Origin: Lachnospiraceae bacterium
GTDB lineage: Bacteria; Bacillota; Clostridia; Lachnospirales; Lachnospiraceae
DNA length: 64,000 nucleotides
Assembly: GCA_017408025.1 (NCBI GenBank)
Contig: JAFQVJ010000068.1
Location: forward strand, 1-64,000
Direction: 5' to 3'
Position numbers and translations under genes: made by a program. The notes beneath the pieces are model-generated. The model saw nothing but the letters and a program-made list of their open reading frames with translations. It was not told where the DNA came from and made no database searches. Shown here one piece after another: positions 35,310 through 45,607 of the stretch (position 1 is its first letter; each line of letters begins with the position of its first letter).

Positions 35310-37485
35310 TATGAGATTGCCTGAGCATCTGGTATTTGGTTTGGATATCGGAACAAGAAGTATTGTAGGCTCAGTAGGATATATGGAGGGAAGAAAATTC
35401 AATGTGGCAGGTCATTATGTGAAAGAACATGAAACACGTGCTATGATGGATGGACAGATTCATGATATTGCAAAGGTTGGTCAAACCATCAATCAAGTAA
35501 AAAAAGAACTGGAAAATCAGATAGGAAGGCCACTTCATGATGTATGTATCGCAGCCGCAGGTCGTGTGCTTAAGACTGTGACGGTTCATGTTGATATGGA
35601 GAGAACAGATGACTTAGCTATAGTAGATGAAGATATATATTCGTTAGATATGCTTGGTGTCGAAAAGGCATATGATGAGATGAGATGTGACTATGCTGAT
35701 ATAGATTTTTACTGTGTGGGATATACTGTTGTTAAGTATTATATGAACGGCTATATTATGGGAAATCTTGAGGGACATAAAGCAAAAAGTGTTGGGGCTG
35801 ATATTCTGGCAACATTTCTTCCGAATGAAGTTATCGATGGACTTTATAGTGCAACATCTCTGGCCGAGTTAAATGTGGCAAATCTCACTTTGGAGCCTAT
35901 TGCAGCTATAAATATTGCAATTCCTGAAAATTTCAGACTACTAAATATTGCATTGGTTGATGTTGGTGCTGGAACATCAGATATCTCTATCACAAAGGAT
36001 GGAAGTATCATTGCTTATGGCATGATACCTCACGCAGGTGATGAGATTACAGAAGCTATAGTTCAGAGATGTCTGTGTGATTTTGCGACAGCTGAGCACA
36101 TTAAATTGGATTCCATGAAAAAAGGGATTAAATCTGTTTCATATCAGGATATTATGGGACTTACACAGAAGCTTACATCTGATGAGGTTAAGTCTATATA
36201 TAAAGATATTGTTACAAATATGACCCGTGAGATCGCCGAGAAAATCAAAGAGCTTAACGGAGGAAAGAGTGTTAGTGCTGTATTTGTTGTAGGTGGTGGT
36301 GGTAAGGCCGATGGTTTCACGGAGTCTCTTGCAGAATTCCTTGAATTACCAAAGGAGAGGGTAGCTCTTCGAGGTGAAGAGGTGTTAGGAGACGTCAATT
36401 TCCTTATGGACGGTGTCAAAAAGGATCCTCTTCTTGTTACACCTATAGGCATTTGCATGAATTTCTATAACCAGAAGAATCATTTTGTATTTGTAAATAT
36501 CAATGATGAAAGAATAAAGCTATACGATAATGATCATTTGACAGTTGTAGATGCAGCCATGCAGATTCGATTTCCAAATGAATCGCTGTTCCCTAAGAGT
36601 GGACCTGCTCTTAATTTCACCCTCAACGGCAAAGCTCGTATGATTCGTGGTGAGCTTGGTGAACCGGCTAAGATTACAATCAATGGTCGCGATGCAAATA
36701 TCAATTCAAAAATTATAAAAAATGATAAGATATATATTACAGAATCCACAGCAGGAGAAGCTGCTACACATACCATCGGACAGCTTTCGGAATATAAAGA
36801 AAACATCAATTTTATTATAAATGGTGTAAATGTTACATGTCCAAGATTTGCTGATGTAAACGGTCAGCTTGAACCTGCATCTTATGAAATTAAGAATGAT
36901 GATGTAATCAATATCAGGGATTATTATTCTGTTGAACAGCTTCTTGCTTTTATGGACATTGATTCAACAGGTAAAAAAGTTCTAGTAAATGCTCATACGG
37001 CAGCTCTTGACGAACCAGTTTATGCAGGCTTTAAGGTTGTCATTGAAGAGAGAGACTATCTTAATGATGAGGACCTTGAAACTGTTTCTGAAGTTAAAGA
37101 GAGTAGGTCTGAGGACGCTTCTCAAGAGCAAGCTATCAGTGATGATTTAAAGAAGGCCCTAGATGATGCTATTTCAACTGAAAACAATGTTAAGAATTAT
37201 ACTACACCAGTTGAAAACAATTCATATGAAACAAATACAACAGAACAAAAGCCAGTTGCAAATGTAACAAATAATACTGCAACAGATATGTATATAATGG
37301 TCAATAACAAACCAGTTGTATTAAAGAATAAGCCAAGGTATATATTTGTTGATATACTTGACTTTTATCCATTTGATACACGAACTGCTGGTGGAACTGA
37401 GCTTATCACAAAGATTGACGGAGTGAAATGCGACTTCACATCACCATTATATGAGGGTTGTAGTGCAGAAATATACTGGCAGTAA
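35302..37485 (+). CDS. FtsA/PilM-like ATPase with long C-terminal extension
   Basis: The actin-like ATPase core (about 1-390) has the phosphate motifs FGLDIGTRSIVGSVGY, DVGAGTSDISITKDG and VVGGGGKADG, and resembles FtsA, the membrane tether of the Z ring. Typical FtsA has about 400-440 residues; this one has 727. The extra part contains alternating strands (about 400-590), a low-complexity acidic and Asn-rich stretch (about 600-656), and a final globular piece ending in YEGCSAEIYWQ. No amphipathic C-terminal FtsA helix is evident, so a distinct role in division or envelope assembly is possible. Confidence 0.8.
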   Translation: MSDMRLPEHLVFGLDIGTRSIVGSVGYMEGRKFNVAGHYVKEHETRAMMDGQIHDIAKVGQTINQVKKELENQIGRPLHDVCIAAAGRVLKTVTVHVDMERTDDLAIVDEDIYSLDMLGVEKAYDEMRCDYADIDFYCVGYTVVKYYMNGYIMGNLEGHKAKSVGADILATFLPNEVIDGLYSATSLAELNVANLTLEPIAAINIAIPENFRLLNIALVDVGAGTSDISITKDGSIIAYGMIPHAGDEITEAIVQRCLCDFATAEHIKLDSMKKGIKSVSYQDIMGLTQKLTSDEVKSIYKDIVTNMTREIAEKIKELNGGKSVSAVFVVGGGGKADGFTESLAEFLELPKERVALRGEEVLGDVNFLMDGVKKDPLLVTPIGICMNFYNQKNHFVFVNINDERIKLYDNDHLTVVDAAMQIRFPNESLFPKSGPALNFTLNGKARMIRGELGEPAKITINGRDANINSKIIKNDKIYITESTAGEAATHTIGQLSEYKENINFIINGVNVTCPRFADVNGQLEPASYEIKNDDVINIRDYYSVEQLLAFMDIDSTGKKVLVNAHTAALDEPVYAGFKVVIEERDYLNDEDLETVSEVKESRSEDASQEQAISDDLKKALDDAISTENNVKNYTTPVENNSYETNTTEQKPVANVTNNTATDMYIMVNNKPVVLKNKPRYIFVDILDFYPFDTRTAGGTELITKIDGVKCDFTSPLYEGCSAEIYWQ

Positions 37486-37544
37486 TATTTAAAGTTATAG
37501 TGTTGTCTGCAAGTGCATATCATGATAAATGAGAAAAATGATAT

Positions 37545-38246
37545 GTGAAATCGATGAAAAATAATTTAGGTATTTATAAGGCACTGGTAATATACACATA
37601 TTTGCTTGTAATTATAGCAATACTTCTGTATAAATTTCCAGGTCTTATACAGTATAACGTTAAACATATGGAAAATAATAAAGCGTTAAGTCATGAGAAC
37701 TACATTTCAGGAGGTTATCTGTCTGACACGACAAAATTTTCCATTGATGATATGTATTTCCCTGTAGCAGTCGACGGTAATATTGATGAGAAACTGTATT
37801 ATTACGATACATATGGTGGTGAACGGACATATGGTGGTGAGAGAACTCATGAGGGTTGCGACATTATGACGAAAAATAATGTACGCGGTGAGCTGCCTAT
37901 AGTTTCTGTCTGTGATGGTATAGTGGAAAAAATCGGCTGGTTGGAGTTAGGTGGATACAGATTAGGAATAAGAGATAAATCAGGTGTATATTATTATTAC
38001 GCCCATCTATACAGATATGAAGACGGTATAACAGAGGGTATGACTGTGTATGCAGGTCAGGTTATCGGTTATATTGGCGATACTGGGTATAGCAAGGTAG
38101 AGGGTACAACAGGGAATTTCGATGTGCATTTACACTTTGGCATATATTTGACAGATAGTAAGGGTACAGAATATACAGTTAATCCTTATTTCATGTTAAA
38201 AAAGTTAGAAAAATCTGTAATAAATTATTCATTTAAAAATCAGTAA
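37545..38246 (+). CDS. M23 family metallopeptidase
   Basis: One N-terminal membrane segment (about 12-30) anchors an extracytoplasmic LytM-like domain. The zinc motifs are present: H-x3-D in THEGCDIM near residue 101 and HLHFG near 202. Family members cut peptidoglycan cross-links. The frame opens with a GTG at 37545, and an ATG follows at 37554; the ribosome binding site is weak for both, so the start is uncertain by three residues. The piece TYGGER is doubled just before the first zinc ligand. Confidence 0.87.
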   Translation: MKSMKNNLGIYKALVIYTYLLVIIAILLYKFPGLIQYNVKHMENNKALSHENYISGGYLSDTTKFSIDDMYFPVAVDGNIDEKLYYYDTYGGERTYGGERTHEGCDIMTKNNVRGELPIVSVCDGIVEKIGWLELGGYRLGIRDKSGVYYYYAHLYRYEDGITEGMTVYAGQVIGYIGDTGYSKVEGTTGNFDVHLHFGIYLTDSKGTEYTVNPYFMLKKLEKSVINYSFKNQ

Positions 38247-38294
38247 ATATATGGTAATATAAAACTATAAAAGAAGTTGTAAAGGGGTAAAAAA

Positions 38295-39110
38295 ATGGAT
38301 ATTAAACTTTGGAGAGAGATTCTCTACCCATATGAAATGGCGGTAGATGAACTTACTCTAAAACTAAACAATATAATAAAGGAATGTCATGCAACTGGTG
38401 AGTATTCGCCTATAGAAATGGTTACTGGCCGTGTCAAGAAGGTTTCAAGTATTCTGGAAAAGTGTCAGAAGAAGAATATTGCATTGAATAATGTTACACA
38501 AAAGGTAGAGGATATTGCCGGTATTCGTATTATCTGTCAGTTTGTTGAGGATATTGAGCGGGTGGCTAAGATGCTTGAATCAAGAATGGATATAACTGTT
38601 ATACATGCTAAAGATTATGTTAAAAACATGAAACCAAGCGGATACAGAAGCTATCACATGATAGTAGAATATCCTGTGGAGACCCTCAAAGGGTTGCAAC
38701 GTGTTAAGGTTGAGATTCAGATTAGAACTCTTGCCATGAACTTCTGGGCAACCATAGAACATTCACTTCAGTACAAGTATCGTTCCAATATGCCAGAGCA
38801 TATCAGAGAGCGACTTAGTGCAGCATCTCAGGCTATTATTTCTCTTGATAGTGAAATGAGCTCAATACGTGAAGAAATTATGGATTCACAGAATTCATTT
38901 AGAATAAAAGCCAATATTGTTGCAGAGATACTTAACCTTATTCAGAATTTATACAAGGTTGCTAATAAGCGCGAGATTGTTAAAATTCAAGATGAATTCT
39001 ATAGAGTATATAAACAGGGTGATATACCTACATTGGAGCATTTCTTAAGAGAGCTTGATGTTATTGCAGAAGGTTATAGAGCTCAGGGATGTGATTCCCA
39101 TGATTTCTAA
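38295..39110 (+). CDS. relQ: Small alarmone synthetase RelQ (GTP pyrophosphokinase, YjbM family)
   Basis: RelQ makes (p)ppGpp without a hydrolase domain. The 271-residue protein has the synthetase signatures VTGRVKKVSSILEKC, EDIAGIRIICQF, KPSGYRSYHMIVEYP and VEIQIRTLAMNFWATIEHSLQYKY. There is no HD hydrolase or TGS/ACT domain. The start has a clear AAGGGG site. Confidence 0.94.
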   Translation: MDIKLWREILYPYEMAVDELTLKLNNIIKECHATGEYSPIEMVTGRVKKVSSILEKCQKKNIALNNVTQKVEDIAGIRIICQFVEDIERVAKMLESRMDITVIHAKDYVKNMKPSGYRSYHMIVEYPVETLKGLQRVKVEIQIRTLAMNFWATIEHSLQYKYRSNMPEHIRERLSAASQAIISLDSEMSSIREEIMDSQNSFRIKANIVAEILNLIQNLYKVANKREIVKIQDEFYRVYKQGDIPTLEHFLRELDVIAEGYRAQGCDSHDF

Positions 39111-39145
39111 TTTTTAGAAAGAAAACTCTTATTGGGAGATTTATC

Positions 39146-39865
39146 ATGTTAATTAGGTTAGATAAGTACCTGGCTGATATGGGGCTCGGAACCCGTAGCC
39201 AGGTAAAGGAATTGATTAAAAAAGGTAAAATAAATATAAATGGGATTGTCATAAAAGATGGGAACCTTAAGGTGGATTCTCACAAGGATATTGTATATTT
39301 TGAGGGCAATCCCATTGTTTATGAAGAATTCGAATATTATATGCTTAACAAACCGTCTGGTGTTATATCTGCTTCCAACGATAAACATGAAAAAACCGTG
39401 GTGGATTTGATAACGGATAAAAAGCGTGATGACCTTTTTCCTATAGGCAGACTTGACAAGGATACGGAAGGACTTTTGATTATCAGCAATGATGGTGAAT
39501 TGAGTCACAATCTTTTAAGTCCTAAAAAGCATATTAACAAAACATATTATGCTGAATTGGACAAGCCTTTAAGCAAAGATAAGGCCGATAAAGTATGTGA
39601 AGGCGTTTACATTGAAGCTGGAGTTAAGTCTATGCCGGCGAAGCTTGAATATGTAAATGATATAAATGATACAAAAGTTTATCTTACAATCCACGAAGGC
39701 AAGTATCACCAGGTAAAGAGAATGTTTCAAGCAGTTGGATGTAAGGTGACTTATTTAAAAAGAATATCAATGGGGCCATTAAAACTTGATGACAAATTAC
39801 AGCTTGGTGAATATCGAAGGCTTACAATTGAAGAGGTTGAAGCATTGAAGAAATGTAATATATAG
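39146..39865 (+). CDS. RsuA/RluB family rRNA pseudouridine synthase
   Basis: The N-terminal S4 RNA-binding domain (IRLDKYLADMGLGTRSQVKELIKKG) is followed by the synthase domain with the catalytic Asp in IGRLDKDTEGLLI near residue 95 and HEGKYHQVKRMF near 190. The 239-residue size suits RsuA, which modifies 16S rRNA position 516, but the exact target cannot be fixed by eye. Confidence 0.9.
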   Translation: MLIRLDKYLADMGLGTRSQVKELIKKGKININGIVIKDGNLKVDSHKDIVYFEGNPIVYEEFEYYMLNKPSGVISASNDKHEKTVVDLITDKKRDDLFPIGRLDKDTEGLLIISNDGELSHNLLSPKKHINKTYYAELDKPLSKDKADKVCEGVYIEAGVKSMPAKLEYVNDINDTKVYLTIHEGKYHQVKRMFQAVGCKVTYLKRISMGPLKLDDKLQLGEYRRLTIEEVEALKKCNI

Positions 39866-39898
39866 AAAATTAAAGTATACAGGAAGGGATATTTAAAT

Positions 39899-40558
39899 AT
39901 GATAGACAATTATGAAGCTGTATTATTTGATTTAGACGGTACATTGATAGATTCAATGTGGATGTGGCCAGCTATAGACGTGGAATATTTAGCTAAATTT
40001 GGACTGGAAGTTCCAGAGGATTTAGGCCGTTCAATAGATGGTATGGGCTTTACTGAGACAGCAATCTACTTCAAGGAACGATTTAAAATACCAGATTCTA
40101 TTGAGAATATAAAAGAGACATGGCATCATATGGCACACGATATATATTGTACAAAAGTTCCATTAAAGAAGGGCGTTTTTAAGTTCCTAAAATTTTTAAA
40201 ATCAAAGGGAATTAAGACTGCCATAGGAACAAGTAATAGTATTGAGCTTGCAAATGATGTGGTAAAAGCAGTAGGCATTCACAAATATTTCGATACTGTT
40301 GTAACTGCATGTATGGTATCTGCTGGCAAGCCAAAGCCTGACATATATCTAAAGGCCGCAGACAACTTAGGTGTTGCACCGGAAAAGTGCCTTGTATTTG
40401 AGGATATTACTCAGGGGATTATGGCTGGAAAAAATGCAGGCATGACAGCTATAGCAGTTGAAGATGATTATTCCATAAATCAGACCGAGGAAAAGATTAA
40501 GCTTGCAGATTATTATATTAAAGACTTTGATGAATTTATGGAAAAATATTGTAAATAA
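39899..40558 (+). CDS. HAD family hydrolase (beta-phosphoglucomutase-like)
   Basis: The HAD motifs are complete: DLDGTLIDS near residue 10, TSNS near 107, and KPKPDIYLKAA with VFEDITQGIMAG near 165. A helical cap lies between motifs I and II. The 219-residue protein belongs to the phosphatase/phosphomutase subgroup; the substrate is unknown. It lies 33 bases after the pseudouridine synthase and 17 before YgiQ. Confidence 0.87.
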   Translation: MIDNYEAVLFDLDGTLIDSMWMWPAIDVEYLAKFGLEVPEDLGRSIDGMGFTETAIYFKERFKIPDSIENIKETWHHMAHDIYCTKVPLKKGVFKFLKFLKSKGIKTAIGTSNSIELANDVVKAVGIHKYFDTVVTACMVSAGKPKPDIYLKAADNLGVAPEKCLVFEDITQGIMAGKNAGMTAIAVEDDYSINQTEEKIKLADYYIKDFDEFMEKYCK

Positions 40559-40575
40559 TTTATTAGGAGAATAAT

Positions 40576-42474
40576 ATGACGGAAGGATTTTTACCGATTT
40601 CAAAAAATGATATGTTTGCCAGAGGCATCGAGCAGTTCGACTTTGTTTATGTAATAGGCGATGCTTATGTTGACCATCCATCCTTTGGTCATGCTATTAT
40701 AAGCCGTGTTTTAGATGCTGCTGGATACACAGTAGGTATTATATCTCAGCCTGATTGGAAGGATGAGGAATCAATCGCCTTATACGGCGAGCCAAAACTC
40801 GGTTTTCTGGTAATGGGTGGCAATATGGATTCTATGGTCAATCATTACTCTGTTTCAAAGAAAAGGAGAGCAACTGATGCGTTTACGCCTGGTGGTGTTA
40901 TGGGAAAAAGACCTGACTATGCCACTGTTGTGTATTGCAATCTTATCAGAAGAAAATATAAAAACACACCGATTATTATAGGTGGAATTGAAGCAAGTCT
41001 TAGAAGATTAGGTCATTACGACTATTGGTCAAACAAAGTCAAACGTTCTATATTGCTTGATTCCGGCGCAGACCTTGTATTATATGGTATGGGTGAACGT
41101 TCCATTATAGAAGTGGCTGATAGCCTTAAAAGTGGTATAGATATTAAGGATTTGACATTTATAAAAGGAAGCGTTTACAAAACTAAAGATATAAGTAATC
41201 TTTATGATTATAAGCTTCTTGAATCCTATGATGAGATAAAAAGTGAAAAAACAGCTTTTGCAAGGAGCTTCTATGTTCAGTACCAAAATACTGATCCATT
41301 TACAGCAAAGACACTTGTCGAGCCATATCCAAATGGAGTTTATGTTGTGCAGAATCCTCCACAGGAGCCATTATCAACAGAAGAGATGGATAGTGTGTAT
41401 GCATTGCCTTATATGAGAAATTATCATCCTTCATATGAGCCGCTTGGTGGTGTACCAGCAATCACAGAGATTAAGTTTTCTCTTGTTAGCAACAGAGGTT
41501 GCTTCGGCGGATGCAATTTTTGTGCTTTGACATTTCATCAAGGTCGTATCATTCAAACCAGAAGTCATGAAAGCATTATAGAAGAGGCTAAAAAAATCAC
41601 AGAAGACAAGGATTTTAAAGGATATATTCATGATGTTGGAGGTCCTACAGCCAATTTTAGACATACCTCATGTGAAAAACAGTTAAAACATGGTGTATGT
41701 ACTAATAAACAGTGTCTTTTCCCTGAAAAATGTAAGAATCTAAATGTTGATCATAAGGATTATCTTAAGCTTTTAAGAAAGTTGAGAGAGTTACCAAAAG
41801 TAAAAAAGGTTTTTGTGCGTTCAGGTATACGTTTCGATTATCTTATATATGATGAAGATGATACATTCTTTAGAGAGTTGGTAGAACACCACATAAGTGG
41901 ACAGTTGAAGGTTGCTCCTGAGCACGTTTCGGACAATGTTCTTGCCATGCTTGGCAAACCGCGAAACGAGGTTTATGAGCGATTTAAAAAGAAATATAAA
42001 CAGCTAAACGAAGAAAAAGGAAAGAAACAGTTTGTGGTTCCTTATCTCATGTCATCACATCCTGGTTCAACCATGAAGGATGCTGTTATATTGGCGGAAT
42101 ATTTGAGAGATTTGGGATACATGCCCGAACAGGTGCAGGATTTCTATCCAACACCTTCGACTATATCTACCTGCATGTACTATACAGGAATAGATCCAAG
42201 AAACATGAAACCTGTATATGTTACTACAAATCCACATGAAAAGGCAATGCAGAGAGCTCTGATCCAGTATCGCAATCCTAAAAATTATGATTTGGTATGT
42301 GAAGCTTTGAAGATTGCCGGCAGGGAAGATTTGATAGGTTTTGACAAGAAATGTCTTATAAGACCACGTGGTGAGAGAGCAAATATTCAAACTGTGCACA
42401 ATCAGAAAAATAAGTTACAGAAGACATCAAAAAAGAAGACAATAAGAAATGTTCATAAGAAAAAAAGCAAATAA
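40576..42474 (+). CDS. YgiQ family radical SAM protein
   Basis: The 632-residue protein has the N-terminal YgiQ domain ([37 protein letters not shown]), then the radical SAM cluster motif [10 protein letters not shown] near residue 308, and a basic Lys-rich C-terminal tail. The substrate of YgiQ proteins is not known. The stop is followed by the SDR gene after 30 bases. Confidence 0.93.
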   Translation: MTEGFLPISKNDMFARGIEQFDFVYVIGDAYVDHPSFGHAIISRVLDAAGYTVGIISQPDWKDEESIALYGEPKLGFLVMGGNMDSMVNHYSVSKKRRATDAFTPGGVMGKRPDYATVVYCNLIRRKYKNTPIIIGGIEASLRRLGHYDYWSNKVKRSILLDSGADLVLYGMGERSIIEVADSLKSGIDIKDLTFIKGSVYKTKDISNLYDYKLLESYDEIKSEKTAFARSFYVQYQNTDPFTAKTLVEPYPNGVYVVQNPPQEPLSTEEMDSVYALPYMRNYHPSYEPLGGVPAITEIKFSLVSNRGCFGGCNFCALTFHQGRIIQTRSHESIIEEAKKITEDKDFKGYIHDVGGPTANFRHTSCEKQLKHGVCTNKQCLFPEKCKNLNVDHKDYLKLLRKLRELPKVKKVFVRSGIRFDYLIYDEDDTFFRELVEHHISGQLKVAPEHVSDNVLAMLGKPRNEVYERFKKKYKQLNEEKGKKQFVVPYLMSSHPGSTMKDAVILAEYLRDLGYMPEQVQDFYPTPSTISTCMYYTGIDPRNMKPVYVTTNPHEKAMQRALIQYRNPKNYDLVCEALKIAGREDLIGFDKKCLIRPRGERANIQTVHNQKNKLQKTSKKKTIRNVHKKKSK

Positions 42475-42504
42475 AAAATAGCAAATAAGAAAGAAGGTTT
42501 AGCT

Positions 42505-43284
42505 ATGAAAAATATAGTAGTAATCACAGGTGCATCATCTGGTTTTGGTGAATTGTTTGCTCTTCAGCTTGATGCAAAGCTTAAATCAATTGATGAATAC
42601 TGGCTTGTTGCCAGAAGTACTGATAAAATGCAGGAAATTGCCAAAGCTATGTCTACTCCATGCAGAATTTTATCATATGATTTAACAAAAGAGCAAGCTG
42701 TAAAGGATGTTATAAAGGCTGTTGAACGTGAAGTAGACAACTGTTATGATGAATTAAGCATAAAGATGCTTATCAATTCTGCTGGATATGGTAAGCTGGG
42801 AGAATTTGTATATGCAGATGATAAAGATGTATCAGGTATGATTGACTTAAATATCAGAGCTCTTACATGTCTTACGAAGGGACTGCTTCCATATATGGGT
42901 AATAACAGTAGAATTATCAATATTGCTTCAGCAGCTGCATTTCTGCCACAGCCAGAGTTTGCTGAATACGCATCAACCAAAGCATACGTTTTAAGCTTCT
43001 CAAGAGCATTAAATTCTGAACTTCAAAAATATGGTATTTCCGTCCTTGCTGTGTGCCCAGGTCCTGCATCAACTAACTTTTTTACTATTGCAGAGGGCAA
43101 CGGAAAGATGCCTTGGTATAAGAAAATGTTTATGGTTGACCCAAAGAAGGTTGTGGATAAAGCCATACATGATTCAATCAATAAATATGAAGTGTCAGTT
43201 TATAGCTTTCCTATGAAAGGATTACGCATTATTTCAAAGCTTATACCTCATAGCTTAATGCTTAGAATGATGAATAGAAAGTAA
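42505..43284 (+). CDS. SDR family oxidoreductase
   Basis: A short-chain dehydrogenase/reductase with the NAD(P) motif TGASSGFG near residue 8, the NSAGYG segment near 92 and the catalytic Ser and YASTK near 151. At 259 residues it is of classical length. A hydrophobic C-terminal stretch (about 230-255) resembles the YqjQ/DltE-like group. The substrate is unknown. Confidence 0.9.
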   Translation: MKNIVVITGASSGFGELFALQLDAKLKSIDEYWLVARSTDKMQEIAKAMSTPCRILSYDLTKEQAVKDVIKAVEREVDNCYDELSIKMLINSAGYGKLGEFVYADDKDVSGMIDLNIRALTCLTKGLLPYMGNNSRIINIASAAAFLPQPEFAEYASTKAYVLSFSRALNSELQKYGISVLAVCPGPASTNFFTIAEGNGKMPWYKKMFMVDPKKVVDKAIHDSINKYEVSVYSFPMKGLRIISKLIPHSLMLRMMNRK

Positions 43285-43334
43285 CTACAAAGTGAAAATA
43301 ATTATAAAAATTGAAAAACAAAAGAGAGAATAAC

Positions 43335-43934
43335 ATGTTTAAATCTAGTAAAACTTTAAATAACCCACAAAAAGGCTCTTTTGGTTATATCGACTATACC
43401 AAGAAGAAAGCACTGATAACCTCGGCTTTAAGCTTAGCATCTGTTTTGATAATATTTTTTACTGGTGTTATTATATATAATTCCAATAAAAGCCTATTTT
43501 CTATAATTGCTGCCGTAGCTGCTATACCCGCCGCAAAACTTATAACAGGATATATTGTAAGAGTACCTTATAAGACAGGTGATGCTAAGCTCTATGAAAC
43601 ACTTAAGGCGAAATCGGCAAAAAATGCTGAATACGAGGCTATTATAGGTGCTGATTTTATCATTTCCTCAAGCAGTAAGAGTATGGGGATAACATTTGCA
43701 TATATAATCAATGGAAAAGTAATTTGTTATACAGCATCCAATAAGACTAATACAAAAGAAACGGAAAAATACATCAAAGAAGTGTTTGACAATGAAGGAA
43801 CTCAATATTCACAAATAAAGGTATACAGTGATGAGAGTAAATTTCTAAAAAATGTAGACGAGGTATCTACAGAAAAAGGAAAAGAATGTACAGATAAGAG
43901 AATATTTGAAAAGCTTTGCGTTTATTCAATGTAG
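43335..43934 (+). CDS. Membrane protein of unknown function
   Basis: No family was recognised in this 199-residue protein. It has two membrane helices (about 27-50 and 57-78) after a basic N terminus, then a soluble domain with alternating strands and helices (GADFIISSSSKSMGITFAYIIN is split across its first strands) rich in Lys and Ser. It lies between the SDR gene and the RluA-type synthase, 12 bases before the latter. The ATG at 43335 is preferred over the TTG at 43311 because AGAGAG lies just before it. Confidence 0.7.
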   Translation: MFKSSKTLNNPQKGSFGYIDYTKKKALITSALSLASVLIIFFTGVIIYNSNKSLFSIIAAVAAIPAAKLITGYIVRVPYKTGDAKLYETLKAKSAKNAEYEAIIGADFIISSSSKSMGITFAYIINGKVICYTASNKTNTKETEKYIKEVFDNEGTQYSQIKVYSDESKFLKNVDEVSTEKGKECTDKRIFEKLCVYSM

Positions 43935-43946
43935 TCAGGAGAACAT

Positions 43947-45017
43947 ATGCAGGAGATAATCATTAGTAAAAATGAAGCAGGACAGCGATTTGACAAATTT
44001 CTTGTCAAATATTTTAAAGAAGCCGGATCGGGTTTTATATATAAAATGCTGAGAAAAAAGAATATTGAATTAAATGGGAAAAAAGCAACAGGCAATGAAA
44101 AATTGTCTCAGGGTGATTCTGTCAAATTTTTTATGGCTGACGAAACAATTGCAAAGTTTAGGGGGCATATTTTGGCTGCTAATTCTAACACTCCTGAGCA
44201 AAAACATAGTAAAAAATCTGGTTTTGCCAAAGAAAATATGAATATTTTAAAGCTTGTAGCAGACAATATAGTGTATGAGGATGAGAATGTTTTATTTCTC
44301 AACAAGCCATCAGGTATTCTCTCACAGAAAGCAGCTCCTTCTGATATATCAATAAACGAGATGATTATAGATTATCTTTTAGAAAAAGGAGATTTGACAG
44401 AGGATGTGCTTATGACCTTTAAACCATCTGTCTGCAATAGACTTGATCGAAATACCACAGGCCTCATATCCTTTGGTAAGTCTTTAGCTGGCCTTCAGGA
44501 GCTGTCTAAGGGCTTTAAGGACAGAACATTTGAAAAATATTATCTTTCTGTTGTATGGGGAAATGTTATTGAAAATAAAACTATAGAAGGCTATCTTTCA
44601 AAAAATATTACAAAGAATATAGTTAGTATAACCACAAAAGTTTCTGATAACAGTTCGTATATCAGGACGTACTACGAACCATTAAGCCATGGCTACATTG
44701 AGGTAAATGGTAAAGAAAAGAGTATTACATTACTTAAGATAAAGCTCATAACAGGAAAAACTCATCAGATCAGAGCACATTTGTCATCTATAGGTCATGG
44801 AATCCTAGGTGACGATAAGTATGGCAACAAAAATGACAATACATATTTGAAGAGTAAGCTAGGTATAAAATATCAGATGCTTCATTCATGGCAGCTGTGT
44901 TTTGGCCATTTGACAGAATACGAAGTACTGAAAGTACTTGAAAACAAAAGCTTAGTAGCCAAACCGGATATAATGTATAAAAGACTATTCAATATAGATA
45001 TTGACGAAAGTATGTGA
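43947..45017 (+). CDS. RluA family pseudouridine synthase
   Basis: An S4-like domain (RFDKFLVKYFKEAGSGFIYKMLR) precedes the synthase domain with the catalytic Asp in NRLDRNTTGLI near residue 171 and the motif LITGKTHQIRAHL near 268. The 356 residues fit RluC/RluD-type enzymes acting on 23S rRNA; the position is not determined. GTCAGGAGA sets the start. Confidence 0.92.
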   Translation: MQEIIISKNEAGQRFDKFLVKYFKEAGSGFIYKMLRKKNIELNGKKATGNEKLSQGDSVKFFMADETIAKFRGHILAANSNTPEQKHSKKSGFAKENMNILKLVADNIVYEDENVLFLNKPSGILSQKAAPSDISINEMIIDYLLEKGDLTEDVLMTFKPSVCNRLDRNTTGLISFGKSLAGLQELSKGFKDRTFEKYYLSVVWGNVIENKTIEGYLSKNITKNIVSITTKVSDNSSYIRTYYEPLSHGYIEVNGKEKSITLLKIKLITGKTHQIRAHLSSIGHGILGDDKYGNKNDNTYLKSKLGIKYQMLHSWQLCFGHLTEYEVLKVLENKSLVAKPDIMYKRLFNIDIDESM

Positions 45018-45042
45018 TTGCACATTTTGACAGGATGAAAAT

Positions 45043-45576
45043 ATGGGAACATGGAAAACAAGAGGTCTTCGAGGCTCTACCTTAGAAGATATGATAAATC
45101 TTACAATTGACAAATATAGAGAAAATGGTATCGCTTTGATACAGAAGATTCCAACGCCTATAAAACCTGTGGCTATGGATAAGGACACCAGACGGATAAC
45201 TCTTGCCTATTTTGACCAGAAGAGTACAGTTGACTACATAGGTGTCGTACAGGGTATTCCTATATGTTTTGATGCCAAGGAATGTAATACTGATACATTC
45301 CCCTTACAAAATATTCATAAGCATCAGGTTGATTTTATGGAATGCTTTGAGAAACAGGAGGGCATATCATTTCTAATTATATATTATACTCACAAGGATG
45401 AAATGTACTATCTTCCCTTTTCTTATGTGAAGAAATTTTACGACAGATGCCAGCAGGGCGGAAGAAAAAGCTTTCGATTTGAAGAGATTGATACAAGCTA
45501 CCGAATAGAAAGCCAGCGTGGTGTCCATGTGCATTTTTTACCATTGTTACAAAAAGATATTGACAGTAGATGTTGA
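45043..45576 (+). CDS. recU: Holliday junction resolvase RecU
   Basis: RecU cuts four-way junctions in Firmicutes, replacing RuvC, and so complements ruvAB in this window. The 177-residue protein shows RGLRGSTLEDMIN, the acidic catalytic residues in STVDYIGVVQG and ICFDAKEC, and KHQVDFMECFEKQEG. In Bacillus recU neighbours a class A PBP gene; here it lies next to the RluA gene and the his operon. The stop codon lies inside the -35 element of the next promoter. Confidence 0.94.
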   Translation: MGTWKTRGLRGSTLEDMINLTIDKYRENGIALIQKIPTPIKPVAMDKDTRRITLAYFDQKSTVDYIGVVQGIPICFDAKECNTDTFPLQNIHKHQVDFMECFEKQEGISFLIIYYTHKDEMYYLPFSYVKKFYDRCQQGGRKSFRFEEIDTSYRIESQRGVHVHFLPLLQKDIDSRC

Positions 45577-45601
45577 CAAACAATAATGTTTCAGTTAAAA
45601 T
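45573..45601 (+). promoter_or_regulatory. Strong sigma-A promoter of the his genes
   Basis: A consensus TTGACA (45573-45578), exactly 17 bases, and TAAAAT (45596-45601). The -35 overlaps the recU stop. Transcription would start near 45608, leaving a leader of about 150 nt before hisZ. Confidence 0.75.
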
Positions 45602-45607
45602 AATCTT

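Noticed and set aside
37790..37860. Doubled TYGGER segment in the M23 peptidase as a recent tandem duplication
   Set aside because: Similar repeats of this segment are normal for the family near the first zinc ligand.
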